Shown: piece after piece, positions 42,486 to 52,594 of the stretch | Numbering within the stretch: the stretch's first letter is position 1 | Layout: each line of letters starts with the position of its first letter | Assembly (NCBI RefSeq): GCF_000338275.1 | Contig: NZ_ANMR01000022.1 | Location: 124,001-188,000, forward strand | Reading direction: 5' to 3' | Origin: Staphylococcus xylosus NJ | GTDB taxonomy: Bacteria > Bacillota > Bacilli > Staphylococcales > Staphylococcaceae | Length of the DNA: 64,000 nucleotides | Made by a program: the position numbers and the translations under genes | Notes under the pieces: generated by a model | What the model was told of the DNA's origin: nothing | Database searches by the model: none | What the model saw: only the letters and a program-made list of their open reading frames with translations

Positions 42486-42618
42486 ATAATCCTATTGAAG
42501 TAAGTTATATTATCCGTTAAACTATAAATAATTAGAAAATTAAGATATTTCAGATTGCATTAACAGTTTAATTTTATCTTAATTAATGAGCTTATCTTTA
42601 ATACAATTAAAATCAAAT

Positions 42619-42755
42619 CTTATTTCGAGAAGCTGAGGGACTTGGCCCGTTGACGCTTCAGCAACCGGCTTATAAAGTACGGTGCTAATACCATCGATAC
42701 ACTCGAATGATAAGTACTTTTAACTTCTTACTTATTTTATGAGTGAGGAGTTTTT
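42619..42755 (+). promoter_or_regulatory. SAM-I (S-box) riboswitch upstream of metX
   Basis: The aptamer (42619-42714) contains GAGGGACTTGGCCCGTTGAC, CTTCAGCAACCGGC and GGTGCTAATACC, with a P1 stem CTTATTTCGAG/CTCGAATGATAAG. The expression platform is a CTTCTTACTTAT/ATGAGTGAGGAG hairpin followed by seven Ts (42724-42757). SAM binding should terminate transcription before metX. Confidence 0.95.
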
Positions 42756-42776
42756 TTACTAAGTAGGAGGTAAAAC

Positions 42777-43745
42777 ATGACGAATTATACGGTTGATACA
42801 CTAGAACTAGGGCCATTCACAACGGAGTCAGGTGAATTCATCTCAAACTTAAAACTACGTTATGAACATGTAGGATTAAAAGGGCAACCACTCGTAGTGG
42901 TCTGTCATGCTTTAACAGGTAATCACTTAACGTATGGTACAAATGAAAATCCTGGATGGTGGAGAGGGATTATTGACGGTGGTTATATGCCAATCAATGA
43001 TTATCAGTTTTTGACATTTAATGTTATTGGAAGCCCTTATGGTTCAAGTTCTGCGTTAACAGATCCAAAGTTTCCTGAGACACTTACGTTAAGAGATATC
43101 GTACGTGCCATAGAATTAGGCATTGAAACATTAGGTTTCGAAAGGATTAACATATTAATCGGTGGTTCGTTAGGTGGCATGCAAGCAATAGAATTATTAT
43201 ATAATCGTAAATTTGATGTTGAAAAAGCAGTGATTCTCGCAGCTACAGATAAAACATCATCCTATAGTCGTGCGTTTAATGAGATAGCGAGACAGGCCAT
43301 TCATTTAGACAATAAAGAGGGGATGAGTATTGCAAGGCAGTTAGGGTTTTTAACATACCGTTCGTCTAAAAGCTATGATAAACGTTTCTCACCAGATCAA
43401 GTTGTAACCTATCAAAAACATCAAGGCAATAAATTTATGAATCATTTTGATTCTTTATGCTATTTAACACTCCTAGACGTCTTAGATAGCCATGACGTAG
43501 ATAGAGGACGCGATGATGTAGATGAAGTGTTTAGTAACCTAGATACTAAAGTAATGACAATGGGCTTCACAGATGATTTGTTATATCCAGATGACTTAGT
43601 GCGTGCCGTGGGAAAACGTTTTAAATATCACAAACATTTCTTTGTCCCAGATAACGTAGGTCATGATGGTTTCTTATTGAATTTTAATGACTGGGCACCT
43701 AATCTATATCACTTCTTAAAAGTATATAAAATTAAAAGAAAATGA
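42777..43745 (+). CDS. metX: Homoserine O-acetyltransferase
   Basis: A 322-residue alpha/beta hydrolase-fold acyltransferase that acetylates homoserine in methionine biosynthesis. The nucleophile is Ser131 in IGGSLGGMQ; the Asp is in MGFTDDLLYP and the His in VGHDGFLLNF near the C terminus. GNHLTYG and GWWRGIIDGG are typical MetX segments. AGGAGG lies before the ATG. The upstream SAM riboswitch directly supports a methionine role. An O-succinyltransferase activity cannot be excluded from sequence alone. Confidence 0.93.
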   Translation: MTNYTVDTLELGPFTTESGEFISNLKLRYEHVGLKGQPLVVVCHALTGNHLTYGTNENPGWWRGIIDGGYMPINDYQFLTFNVIGSPYGSSSALTDPKFPETLTLRDIVRAIELGIETLGFERINILIGGSLGGMQAIELLYNRKFDVEKAVILAATDKTSSYSRAFNEIARQAIHLDNKEGMSIARQLGFLTYRSSKSYDKRFSPDQVVTYQKHQGNKFMNHFDSLCYLTLLDVLDSHDVDRGRDDVDEVFSNLDTKVMTMGFTDDLLYPDDLVRAVGKRFKYHKHFFVPDNVGHDGFLLNFNDWAPNLYHFLKVYKIKRK

Positions 43746-44066
43746 TTTAATAACTCTATTATATTAATTTTTAGGATGAAGCTATATGACTACTTTCGAT
43801 AGGGGAGGGTAGACTGACATATATATATAGTACATCCTTTTTTTGTACAAGTATTTAAGTTGTGGTGGCGTAAAGCGACACGAGAAGTAGTAGTATTAGA
43901 AATGTAATACCGTGAAGTGTTGATTAGTACAATCATTTATAAGTTTATAATTTTGAAAAGTATAGTATATCGTTATCTTCTGTATTTGGATTGCCAATAA
44001 TTGTATAAAAGTTTTAAAGAGGTTAAAATAATAGTTATAGTCAAAAATAGTATGGGAGTGGCGAAA
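43746..44066. other. Intergenic region between metX and the DUF2232 gene
   Basis: About 320 bases, AT-rich, with alternating TATATATA at 43820 and a GTAC...GTAC dyad around a T run (about 43831-43853) that may act as a weak terminator. No gene is seen. Confidence 0.35.
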
Positions 44067-44978
44067 TTGTTTTCAAAAATATATCCTAAAGTAACTGTGC
44101 TTAGTATACTAACGCTAATCGTAGTGGCTTTAGCTTTACATATATTACCTCCGTTAGGCCTGGTGTTAGGTATCTTTGCGACAATTCCAGGCATTATCTT
44201 ATGGCATAAGTCTATTGAATCATTTGGTTTAACAGCAGTCATTACAGTGGTATTAACAACATTATTAGGTAATATATTTGTGTTGAGCACCATGGTCATT
44301 ATACTCTTAGTGAGTTTTGTTATTGGCCAATTATTAAAAGAACGTACATCTAAAGAACGCATACTTTATATAACAACTACTTATATTAGTATGTTCTCTT
44401 TAATTGCGTTTATGGGACTACAAACGTTTGATAAAATACCAAGTTCTACAGTTTTGATAAAACCAGTGAAAGATTACATGCATAATGTTGTTTCTGGAAT
44501 TGCGGGAAGTGCAGAATATAAGCAAATGCTTGAAGAAGGCTTCCGCCAGATGTCAGTTCAGTTACCAAGTTATGTCATTATCACAGTATTTCTACTTATT
44601 TTAATCAATTTAATTATTACTTTTCCAATTTTACGTAAGTTCAAAATCGCTACACCAATATTTAAACCATTATATGCTTGGCAAATGAAGCGTTCACTAT
44701 TATGGATGTATATTATTGTCTTGATTTGTGTTATGTTTGCGAGCCAACCAGGGACTTTCCAAAGTATCGTTTTAAACTTTGAAATTGTGTTATCATTATG
44801 TATGTATATTCAGGGCTTAAGTGTTATTCACTTTTTCGGGAAGGCAAAATCAATGCCAACCGCACTTTCTGTGTTATTCATGGTTATAGGGACAGCTTTA
44901 ATGCCATTAACACATATTGTAAGTCTCCTGGGTGTTATAGATTTGTGTATTAACTTAAAAAGTATCATTAAAAAATGA
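44067..44978 (+). CDS. DUF2232 membrane protein (YybS-like)
   Basis: About 303 residues with roughly eight membrane helices and the DUF2232/YybS pattern; it usually sits directly upstream of gdpP and rplI in Firmicutes. The function is unknown; it is conserved next to the c-di-AMP phosphodiesterase. The start is placed at TTG 44067 because GGGAGTGG lies 6-8 bases upstream and the protein then opens MFSKIYPKVTVL. ATG 44052 and more upstream TTG codons are possible but have poorer sites. It lies 14 bases before gdpP, so cotranscription is likely. Confidence 0.85.
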   Translation: MFSKIYPKVTVLSILTLIVVALALHILPPLGLVLGIFATIPGIILWHKSIESFGLTAVITVVLTTLLGNIFVLSTMVIILLVSFVIGQLLKERTSKERILYITTTYISMFSLIAFMGLQTFDKIPSSTVLIKPVKDYMHNVVSGIAGSAEYKQMLEEGFRQMSVQLPSYVIITVFLLILINLIITFPILRKFKIATPIFKPLYAWQMKRSLLWMYIIVLICVMFASQPGTFQSIVLNFEIVLSLCMYIQGLSVIHFFGKAKSMPTALSVLFMVIGTALMPLTHIVSLLGVIDLCINLKSIIKK

Positions 44979-44992
44979 TTTGAGGTGGAAGA

Positions 44993-46960
44993 ATGAACCG
45001 TCAATCCACTAAAAAAGCGTTAGTTTTACCATTTATTATTATGGCGCTCACAGCAATTGTACTTGTAGTAGTTTGGTTTGTTTTTAACCAGCTCATTGCA
45101 GGCATAGCGACAGTTGTATTAGTGATTATTATTGTAGGGACAGCAATAATGGTAAGACGAGCTTTGCAGAAACTAGATAGCTATGTTGATAATCTAAGTG
45201 GCCATATTTCGGCAGGCAATAATATTGCAATTAAAAGTTTGCCAATCGGTATGATTATCTTAGATGAAAATGAAAACATAGAGTGGATGAACAAATTTAT
45301 GTCGGAACGCTTAACGCGTAATGTAATTTCCGATCCAGTTAATGAAGTATATCCTAATATCTTAAAACAATTAGAAAAAACACAAGAAGTTGAGATTTCT
45401 GAAAATGAGTACCACTATCGCGTACGTTATTCTGAAAAAGAACATGTATTGTATTTCTTTGATATTACTGAAGAAGTACAAACAAATAAGTTATATGAAG
45501 ACTCTAAACCAATTATTGCTACATTGTTCTTAGATAATTATGACGAGATTACGCAAAATATGAATGACACACAAAAATCAGAGATTAACTCGATGGTTAC
45601 ACGTGTGATTAGTAGATGGGCTAGTGAGCATAACATTTATTTCAAACGTTATAGCTCAGATCAATTTGTTGCTTATTTAAATCAAGATATATTAAACAAC
45701 ATAGAGGCAACAAACTTTAGTATTTTAAGTCAGTTACGTGAAAAGAGTGTCGGTTACCGTGCACAATTAACTTTAAGTATCGGTGTCGGTGAAGGTTCTG
45801 AAGATTTAATAGATTTAGGGGAACTATCACAATCAGGCCTAGACTTAGCGCTAGGACGTGGTGGTGACCAAGTTGCTATCAAGAATATGAACGGAAATGT
45901 ACGTTTCTATGGTGGTAAGACTGACCCAATGGAAAAACGCACACGTGTTAGAGCACGTGTTATATCACATGCGCTTAAAGATATTCTGATGGAAGGCGAC
46001 AAAGTTATCATTATGGGGCATAAACGTCCTGACTTAGATGCAATCGGTGGTGCAATTGGTGTATCACGTTTTGCAATGATGAATAACTTAGATGCGTATA
46101 TCGTCTTAAATGATTCTGACATTGATCCAACATTACGACGTGTTATGGATGCAGTAAATGAAAAACCAGAATTAAAAGACCGTTTTATCACATCGGATGA
46201 AGCATGGGATATTATGACATCTAAGACAACATTAGTCATTGTAGATACGCATAAACCTGAAATGGTCATCGATGAGAATATCTTAAATAAAGCTAACCGT
46301 AAAGTGGTTATTGACCACCATAGACGCGGTGAGAGCTTTATTTCGAGTCCATTACTTGTTTATATGGAACCATATGCAAGTTCAACTGCAGAACTTGTGA
46401 CAGAACTACTTGAGTATCAACCGACAGAACAACGATTAACACGTTTAGAATCGACAGTAATGTTTGCAGGTATTATTGTAGATACGCGTAACTTTACGCT
46501 ACGAACAGGTTCTAGAACCTTCGATGCAGCAAGTTACTTACGTGCGCATGGTGCAGATACAATATTGACACAACATTTCTTGAAAGATGATCTTGATACG
46601 TATATCAATCGTACCGAGTTGATTCAAACAGTGAAATTACAAGAAAATGGTGTAGCCATTGCACACGGTTCGAATGATAAAATTTATCATCCTGTTACAG
46701 TTGCACAAGCTGCCGATGAACTGTTAAGTTTAGATGGTGTAGAGGCTTCGTACGTGATTGCAAGAAGAGAAGAAAATGTAATAGGTATGTCTGCCCGCTC
46801 ACTTGGTGCTGTCAATGTGCAGTTAACAATGGAAGCACTTGGCGGTGGTGGCCATTTAACTAATGCAGCCACACAGTTAAAAGATGTAACAGTGGATGAA
46901 GCAATAGAACAATTACAACAAGCTATAACAGAACAAATGAGTAGGAGTGAAAATGCATGA
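44993..46960 (+). CDS. gdpP: Cyclic-di-AMP phosphodiesterase GdpP
   Basis: A 655-residue membrane enzyme that hydrolyses c-di-AMP to pApA. Two N-terminal helices (about 12-32, 35-53) precede a haem-binding PAS-like domain (about 80-160), a degenerate GGDEF domain (about 170-300; the motif reads SSDQF), and the DHH/DHHA1 catalytic part (about 335-650) with [27 protein letters not shown] and the C-terminal GGGGH. All catalytic motifs are intact. Loss-of-function changes in this gene are linked to beta-lactam tolerance in staphylococci; none is seen. The stop overlaps the rplI start. Confidence 0.96.
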   Translation: MNRQSTKKALVLPFIIMALTAIVLVVVWFVFNQLIAGIATVVLVIIIVGTAIMVRRALQKLDSYVDNLSGHISAGNNIAIKSLPIGMIILDENENIEWMNKFMSERLTRNVISDPVNEVYPNILKQLEKTQEVEISENEYHYRVRYSEKEHVLYFFDITEEVQTNKLYEDSKPIIATLFLDNYDEITQNMNDTQKSEINSMVTRVISRWASEHNIYFKRYSSDQFVAYLNQDILNNIEATNFSILSQLREKSVGYRAQLTLSIGVGEGSEDLIDLGELSQSGLDLALGRGGDQVAIKNMNGNVRFYGGKTDPMEKRTRVRARVISHALKDILMEGDKVIIMGHKRPDLDAIGGAIGVSRFAMMNNLDAYIVLNDSDIDPTLRRVMDAVNEKPELKDRFITSDEAWDIMTSKTTLVIVDTHKPEMVIDENILNKANRKVVIDHHRRGESFISSPLLVYMEPYASSTAELVTELLEYQPTEQRLTRLESTVMFAGIIVDTRNFTLRTGSRTFDAASYLRAHGADTILTQHFLKDDLDTYINRTELIQTVKLQENGVAIAHGSNDKIYHPVTVAQAADELLSLDGVEASYVIARREENVIGMSARSLGAVNVQLTMEALGGGGHLTNAATQLKDVTVDEAIEQLQQAITEQMSRSENA

Positions 46961-47403
46961 AAGTAATATTCACACAAGATGTAAAAGGTAAAGGTAAAAA
47001 AGGTGAAGTTAAAGACGTACCAGTAGGTTATGCAAATAACTTCTTATTAAAGAAAAATTATGCAATAGAAGCAACACCTGGTAATTTAAAACAATTAGAA
47101 CAAAAAAATAAAGCTGCTGAAGCAGAGCGTCAACAAGAAATTGAAGATGCTAAACAATTAAAAGCACAATTAAGTGAAATTGAAGTCGAAGTGTCTGCTA
47201 AAACAGGCGAAGGCGGTAAATTGTTTGGTTCAGTAAGTACGAAACAAATCACACAAGCATTACAAGAACAACACAACATTAAAATTGATAAACGTAAAAT
47301 GGATTTACCAAACGGTATCCATGCATTAGGTTACACTAACGTGCCAGTTAAACTAGATAAAGAAGTTGAAGGTACAATCCGTGTACACACAGTTGAACAA
47401 TAA
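46957..47403 (+). CDS. rplI: 50S ribosomal protein L9
   Basis: A 148-residue L9. The N-terminal domain [20 protein letters not shown] is followed by [16 protein letters not shown], then the long connecting helix (about 45-75) and the C-terminal domain with [12 protein letters not shown]. It overlaps gdpP by four bases (ATGA) and is followed 30 bases later by dnaB, the conserved gdpP-rplI-dnaB order. Confidence 0.97.
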   Translation: MKVIFTQDVKGKGKKGEVKDVPVGYANNFLLKKNYAIEATPGNLKQLEQKNKAAEAERQQEIEDAKQLKAQLSEIEVEVSAKTGEGGKLFGSVSTKQITQALQEQHNIKIDKRKMDLPNGIHALGYTNVPVKLDKEVEGTIRVHTVEQ

Positions 47404-47433
47404 TAGTGGATTGAGATATGAGGTGTAATCACA

Positions 47434-48834
47434 ATGGATGGAATGTATGAACAAAATCAAATGCCACACAGTAATGAGGCTGAACAGTCTGTCTTAGGTG
47501 CCATTATCATAGATCCAGAATTAATCAACACAACTCAGGAAGTATTGCTTCCTGAGTCATTTTATAGAGGTGCACATCAACACATCTTTAGAGCAATGAT
47601 GAACCTCAATGAAGATAATAGAGATATTGATGTGGTAACCATTATGGATCAACTAACACAAGAGGGTCGATTGAATGAAGCGGGTGGTCCTCAATATCTT
47701 GCAGAATTATCAAGTAATGTGCCGACAACACGTAATATCCAATACTATACTGAGATTGTTTTTAAGCATGCAACTAAACGTAAATTAATACAAACTGCAG
47801 ATAGTATTGCGAATGATGGTTATAATGATGAGCTGGAACTAGATACGATACTTAACGATGCTGAACGTCGTATATTAGAATTATCATCCTCACGTGAAAG
47901 TGATGGATTTAAGGATATTCGAGATGTACTTGGTGAAGTATATGAGAATGCAGAATTATTAGATCAAAACAGTGGTCAAACGCCAGGTATTCCAACGGGC
48001 TACCGAGATTTAGACCAGATGACAGCAGGGTTTAACCGTAATGATTTAATCATTTTAGCAGCACGTCCTTCGGTAGGTAAGACTGCCTTCGCACTTAATA
48101 TTGCGCAAAAAGTTGCAACACACGAAGATCATTTTTCAGTAGGTATATTCTCGTTAGAGATGGGTGCAGATCAACTTGCAACACGTATGATTTGTAGTTC
48201 AGGAAACGTGGACTCAAATCGCCTGAGAACTGGTATGATGACTGAAGAAGACTGGAATAGATTTACTATAGCAGTCGGTAAACTGTCACGTACTAAGATA
48301 TTTATCGATGATACACCAGGTATTCGGATTACAGACATTCGTTCTAAGTGCCGTCGTTTAAAACAAGAGCACGGATTAGATATGGTTGTTATTGATTACT
48401 TACAATTAATCTCAGGTAGTGGCTCTCGCTTTTCAGATAACAGACAACAAGAAGTTTCTGAGATTTCACGTACATTAAAGGCTATTGCTAGAGAGCTAGA
48501 ATGCCCTGTTATTGCACTGAGTCAGCTATCACGTGGCGTTGAGCAGCGTCAAGATAAACGTCCAATGATGAGTGATATTCGTGAGTCAGGTTCTATCGAG
48601 CAAGATGCCGATATCATCGCTTTCTTATACCGTGATGACTATTATAATCGTGGTGAAGACGAAGAAGACGATGATGACACTAATTTCGAACCTCAAACAA
48701 ATGATGAAAATGGGGAAATTGAAATTATTATCGCTAAGCAACGTAATGGTCCTACAGGAACAGTGAAGCTGCACTTTATGAAACAATACAACAAATTTAC
48801 AGACATAGACTATGCACATGCTGAAATGGGTTAA
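47434..48834 (+). CDS. dnaB: Replicative DNA helicase (DnaB-type)
   Basis: A 466-residue hexameric helicase (named DnaC in some Firmicutes). The N-terminal primase-interacting domain (about 8-110; MPHSNEAEQSVLGAIIIDPE) precedes the RecA-like ATPase with Walker A ARPSVGKTAF (about 208-217), Walker B MVVIDYLQLI (about 312), and the QREVSEISR-like QQEVSEISRTLK and GSIEQDADII motifs. An acidic patch DEEDDDDTN lies near residue 410. It unwinds DNA ahead of the fork. A terminator follows. Confidence 0.96.
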   Translation: MDGMYEQNQMPHSNEAEQSVLGAIIIDPELINTTQEVLLPESFYRGAHQHIFRAMMNLNEDNRDIDVVTIMDQLTQEGRLNEAGGPQYLAELSSNVPTTRNIQYYTEIVFKHATKRKLIQTADSIANDGYNDELELDTILNDAERRILELSSSRESDGFKDIRDVLGEVYENAELLDQNSGQTPGIPTGYRDLDQMTAGFNRNDLIILAARPSVGKTAFALNIAQKVATHEDHFSVGIFSLEMGADQLATRMICSSGNVDSNRLRTGMMTEEDWNRFTIAVGKLSRTKIFIDDTPGIRITDIRSKCRRLKQEHGLDMVVIDYLQLISGSGSRFSDNRQQEVSEISRTLKAIARELECPVIALSQLSRGVEQRQDKRPMMSDIRESGSIEQDADIIAFLYRDDYYNRGEDEEDDDDTNFEPQTNDENGEIEIIIAKQRNGPTGTVKLHFMKQYNKFTDIDYAHAEMG

Positions 48835-48855
48835 AAAATTATAAAAAAATATTTT

Positions 48856-48897
48856 CCGTACGATAAATTGATTAAAATTTTTATTGTACGGTTTTTG
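48856..48897 (+). terminator. Terminator downstream of dnaB
   Basis: CCGTACGATAAA pairs with TTTATTGTACGG (one G-U pair) and is followed by TTTTTG. Confidence 0.85.
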
Positions 48898-49039
48898 TTT
48901 GTGTTTGGTTTATAGGTTTATAAGTAAGTATGTGTCTTTATTTTACAAATTAGTTCGATAAAGCATTGGTATCACTAGCATAAAGATGCATGAGAGTTAG
49001 TTGATATTTTTTGCTGAGTAGAGAGAATCATTGAAAATC

Positions 49040-49052
49040 AATGTTCGATTTT
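49040..49052 (-). promoter_or_regulatory. Candidate PurR box upstream of purA
   Basis: On the minus strand AAAATCGAACATT matches the B. subtilis PurBox half-site AWWWCCGAACWWT with one mismatch, 70 bases before purA. A second, weaker half-site (GTTCGAT) lies at about 48954. Both point the same way, so an inverted pair was not found. Confidence 0.4.
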
Positions 49053-49122
49053 TGGTTTGCAATCTATCCTGTGTATTGGTAAAATACGTAATGGTTAATC
49101 GAGAAAACTTGGAGGTGCTCAC

Positions 49123-50406
49123 ATGTCATCAATAGTAGTAGTTGGGACACAATGGGGAGACGAAGGTAAAGGTAAAATTACAGATTTCTTAGCAGAACAA
49201 GCAGATGTTATTGCACGTTTTTCAGGCGGTAATAATGCAGGTCATACTATTAAATTTGGCGGAGAAACATATAAATTACACTTAGTACCATCTGGTATTT
49301 TTTATAAAGAAAAATTAGCAGTGATTGGTAACGGTGTCGTTGTAGATCCAGTGGCACTATTAAAAGAATTAGACGCATTAAATGAAAGAGGTATTTCAAC
49401 AGATAACTTACGTATTTCAAACCGAGCACAAGTTATTTTACCTTATCATATTAAACAAGATGAATATGAAGAAGAACGTCGTGGAGATAATAAAATTGGT
49501 ACAACGAAAAAAGGTATTGGTCCTGCTTACGTAGATAAAGCACAACGTATTGGTATTCGTGTTGCCGATTTATTAGACAAAGAAACATTCGAAAGATTAT
49601 TAAAAGATAATATTGAATACAAAGGTGCATACTTCGAAGGCATGTTTGGTAAATCATGTCCATCATTTGATGAAATCTTTGAAACTTATTATGCAGCTGG
49701 TCAACGTTTAGCTCCATTCGTTACTGACACTGCAAAAGTTTTAGATGATGCATTTGTAGCAGAAGAGAAAGTATTATTTGAAGGTGCGCAAGGTGTAATG
49801 TTAGATATCGACCATGGTACGTACCCATTTGTTACTTCAAGTAACCCAGTTGCCGGTAATGTTACTGTTGGCGGTGGGGTAGGTCCAACATTCGTATCTA
49901 AAGTTATTGGTGTATGTAAAGCATATACATCACGTGTAGGCGATGGTCCATTCCCAACTGAATTATTTGATGATGACGGACATCATATCCGTGAAGTAGG
50001 CCGTGAATACGGTACAACTACAGGTCGTCCACGCCGCGTAGGTTGGTTCGATTCAGTTGTATTACGTCACTCTCGCCGTGCGAGTGGTATTACAGACTTA
50101 TCAATCAATTCTATTGACGTATTAACAGGTCTAAAAGAAGTGAAAATCTGTACTGCATATGAGTTAGACGGTAAAGAAATCACTGAATATCCAGCAAACT
50201 TAAAAGACTTACAACGTTGTAAGCCAATTTTTGAAACATTGCCTGGTTGGACTGAAGATGTAACAGGTTGTCGTTCATTAGATGAATTGCCTGATAACGC
50301 ACGTAGATATTTAGAGCGTATCTCTGAATTAAGTGATGTTAAGATTTCTATCTTCTCAGTAGGTCCAGACCGTAATCAAACAAACTTATTAAGTTCATTA
50401 TGGTAA
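49123..50406 (+). CDS. purA: Adenylosuccinate synthetase
   Basis: A 427-residue GTP-dependent enzyme joining IMP and aspartate on the way to AMP. The P-loop-like [12 protein letters not shown] (about 9-20) holds the catalytic Asp, and NNAGHT the catalytic His. The IMP and Asp binding segments [11 protein letters not shown] and [11 protein letters not shown] are present. The length is standard. GGAGGTG precedes the ATG. It is monocistronic between the dnaB terminator and a bidirectional terminator. Confidence 0.97.
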   Translation: MSSIVVVGTQWGDEGKGKITDFLAEQADVIARFSGGNNAGHTIKFGGETYKLHLVPSGIFYKEKLAVIGNGVVVDPVALLKELDALNERGISTDNLRISNRAQVILPYHIKQDEYEEERRGDNKIGTTKKGIGPAYVDKAQRIGIRVADLLDKETFERLLKDNIEYKGAYFEGMFGKSCPSFDEIFETYYAAGQRLAPFVTDTAKVLDDAFVAEEKVLFEGAQGVMLDIDHGTYPFVTSSNPVAGNVTVGGGVGPTFVSKVIGVCKAYTSRVGDGPFPTELFDDDGHHIREVGREYGTTTGRPRRVGWFDSVVLRHSRRASGITDLSINSIDVLTGLKEVKICTAYELDGKEITEYPANLKDLQRCKPIFETLPGWTEDVTGCRSLDELPDNARRYLERISELSDVKISIFSVGPDRNQTNLLSSLW

Positions 50407-50438
50407 GCAATTAGTGCCATTTGAATTTTATTAAAAAG

Positions 50439-50494
50439 AAAACCTTGTAGTTGTTCATTTTTCTAAAAATGATTTTGGCTACAAGGTTTTTTTG
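50439..50494. terminator. Bidirectional terminator between purA and the glycosyltransferase
   Basis: AAAACCTTGTAG pairs with CTACAAGGTTTT, with a further internal dyad in the loop, followed by seven Ts on the plus strand. Confidence 0.85.
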
Positions 50495-50499
50495 TATGT

Positions 50500-51717
50500 T
50501 TATTTTTGTATCATGCAATGCGTGTCACGAAACTCTAGGATTTTATTAACAGCTAATTCATAACCGTATTGTTCATTATGCGAAGGGTCCTTAATCACAT
50601 CTATATTGATTTGATATTCGTCTAAATGATTAAGCATCGTTAATACGGTTTGTTTTAATTGTTCTACAGTAAAAGTTTCGGAATTTAACTGTTGCCCAAT
50701 ATTTAAGTTTTCGATTTGTTGCGCTACAACGGGTTGGTCTGCATTCTGTGGAAAAGCTAGCATAGGTACACCCAGCATAATCGCTTCATTTGCGCTATTC
50801 ATACCTGCATGTGTTAAGAATAATGAAGTATATTGTAATAGCTCAGTTTGAGGTACAAACGACTTTATAATAAAGTTGGAAGGTACTTCATCAAAATCCT
50901 CTATGCGATTCGTTTCTCCAATAGAAACTATAACTGTAACATCAATATCAGCCAATGCTTTAAAACATTTATTGAAAAACGGTATATTTTCATTAAAAAC
51001 AGTACCTAAAGAAATGTAGATGATTGGTTTAGACTGATCAATTTCTGCCATGAATCCCGAAGGCTGTGGCATGATGACAGACGGTCCAGCAAAGAAATAG
51101 CGATTACTGTCAAATGTATCAGAGTTGATTTGAAAGTTTCGCATGACGTATGAAATATTTAAGTCACCTGGATTATTCATCACTTCAAATCTTGAAGGTA
51201 TCGAAATATCATAAGTTTGTTCTAAACGTGTCTTTAAAGTAATAAACGCTTTGTCAGCATTATCTTTTTCTTCAGCACTCAAATTTACGTTCAATTGATT
51301 TGTGAATCGATCAAATGAATCTTTAGTATGTGCAAATGTTGTAATAGAAGAAATAGCAGGAATACCTAATTTTTGAGCCAACATATAGCCGCATCCAAAC
51401 ATAGAATCATAAATCATATAGTCATAGTGTTCATCTTCGATTTCTTTTAATATTTTTGGTAAGAACAAATCTGTAGTATTTAACAAGCCATTCATGACAT
51501 TAAAGAGATTATCACGTCCATAAGTCGAAAAATGAGCCATCATGTCGTCTGAATTAAATGTACGTATTTCTACGCCAATATCTTGAAGCCTATCTGTGAA
51601 TTTATCAGTTGCGTAATATACAACTTCCTCGCCTTTCTCTACTAATGTTTTACAAACGGCAACTGTTGGGTTTACATGTCCTGCAGAACCTGGGTTAATA
51701 AATAGTACTTTTGCCAA
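50500..51717 (-). CDS. MGT-family (GT1, GT-B fold) glycosyltransferase
   Basis: A 405-residue UDP-glycosyltransferase of the macrolide-glycosyltransferase type (YjiC/YojK-like). The N terminus is INPGSAGHVNPTVAVCKTL with the catalytic His typical of this family. The C-terminal donor-binding domain has PIIYISLGTVFN, SFVPQTELLQYTSLFLTHAGMNSANEAI and PMLAFPQNADQPVVAQ, the PSPG-like segment. Such enzymes glycosylate macrolides, flavonoids or lipids; the acceptor here is unknown. The gene is absent from this place in S. aureus as far as I recall, so it is probably an accessory insertion between purA and the tRNA genes. Confidence 0.9.
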   Translation of the reverse strand: MAKVLFINPGSAGHVNPTVAVCKTLVEKGEEVVYYATDKFTDRLQDIGVEIRTFNSDDMMAHFSTYGRDNLFNVMNGLLNTTDLFLPKILKEIEDEHYDYMIYDSMFGCGYMLAQKLGIPAISSITTFAHTKDSFDRFTNQLNVNLSAEEKDNADKAFITLKTRLEQTYDISIPSRFEVMNNPGDLNISYVMRNFQINSDTFDSNRYFFAGPSVIMPQPSGFMAEIDQSKPIIYISLGTVFNENIPFFNKCFKALADIDVTVIVSIGETNRIEDFDEVPSNFIIKSFVPQTELLQYTSLFLTHAGMNSANEAIMLGVPMLAFPQNADQPVVAQQIENLNIGQQLNSETFTVEQLKQTVLTMLNHLDEYQINIDVIKDPSHNEQYGYELAVNKILEFRDTHCMIQK

Positions 51718-51976
51718 TTGAGTGCCTCCTCATATGTATTATTTAATTATTTTATCAAAATACATAGAAAACATAAAATATTTCAAATTTAATAAATAGG
51801 TTTAATATTAAAGTTTGATGCATTGTTATTGGTATTTTAGTAGTAATACTTAAAGTTTAAGTGCTATTTTGTCGGGCTTTTATCACATTTTTATAGTTTT
51901 TTGTAGGTATAGGTAAAAAAGTTACACATTATACCATTAAGATAGAAAATTATACTAATTTAATTTAAAAAATAGC
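51718..51976. other. Intergenic region upstream of the tRNA genes
   Basis: About 300 bases of AT-rich DNA up to tRNA-Glu. The only clear element is the tRNA promoter at 51977-52005. Confidence 0.4.
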
Positions 51977-52005
51977 TTGTCATCCTATGAAAGAGTTGGT
52001 ATAAT
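51977..52005 (+). promoter_or_regulatory. Promoter of the tRNA-Glu/tRNA-Asp unit
   Basis: TTGTCA, 17 bp, TATAAT, ending 19 bases before tRNA-Glu. Confidence 0.8.
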
Positions 52006-52024
52006 TTATTTTGTGCTTAAGACA

Positions 52025-52099
52025 GGCTCCTTGGTCAAGCGGTTAAGACACCGCCCTTTCACGGCGGTAACACGGGTTCGAGTCCCGTAGGAGTCACCA
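52025..52099 (+). tRNA. tRNA-Glu (anticodon TTC)
   Basis: The acceptor stem GGCTCCT/AGGAGTC has one G-U pair. The anticodon stem CCGCC/GGCGG has loop CTTTCAC, and the T arm is CGGGTTCGAGTCCCG. CCA is encoded at 52097-52099. Confidence 0.97.
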
Positions 52100-52107
52100 T
52101 TTTTTTA

Positions 52108-52180
52108 GGTCTCGTAGTGTAGCGGTTAACACGCCTGCCTGTCACGCAGGAGATCGCGGGTTCGATTCCCGTCGAGACCG
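52108..52180 (+). tRNA. tRNA-Asp (anticodon GTC)
   Basis: The acceptor stem is GGTCTCG/CGAGACC with discriminator G at 52180. The anticodon stem CCTGC/GCAGG has loop CTGTCAC, and the T arm is CGGGTTCGATTCCCG. The CCA end is not encoded (TAT follows), unlike the neighbouring tRNA-Glu. Confidence 0.97.
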
Positions 52181-52183
52181 TAT

Positions 52184-52214
52184 AATGCCCATCCAATAGG
52201 ATGGGCATTTTTTG
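52184..52214 (+). terminator. Terminator of the tRNA unit
   Basis: AATGCCCATCC pairs with GGATGGGCATT around a four-base loop and is followed by TTTTT. Confidence 0.9.
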
Positions 52215-52594
52215 TATATATTTTTTTAATTACTACCTGATTAGGCTTCAATATAAATTGTTGTTCTAGCAAATATAATATTTTTGTAGTTACCTTAGGA
52301 TAAAAGAATTTATAAGTATTAAATATAGAAGGAAAGCAGATTTTTATTTCGTAAGTAAATTGTGTAAGCAATTAATTCGAACGTAAACGCAATATTGTTT
52401 AGACTGGAAATATCTATTCATGACTCGAAAAGTACCCATTTTATAGCAATAATGTTATAATTTTACAATATACAATTTTAATTTTCTATTTAGAAAAATA
52501 GAATTGAAGTGCCATAAATGGTAAATTATATTATAGAGATGTGCGTAGAATTTAATGTAAATGTACTACAATATAGAAATGAGGTTTATAAAAT
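52215..52594. other. Upstream region of the wal operon
   Basis: About 380 bases of AT-rich DNA between the tRNA terminator and walR. I see no gene; promoters of walRKHI must lie here (TATAAT-like sequences near 52455). Confidence 0.4.
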
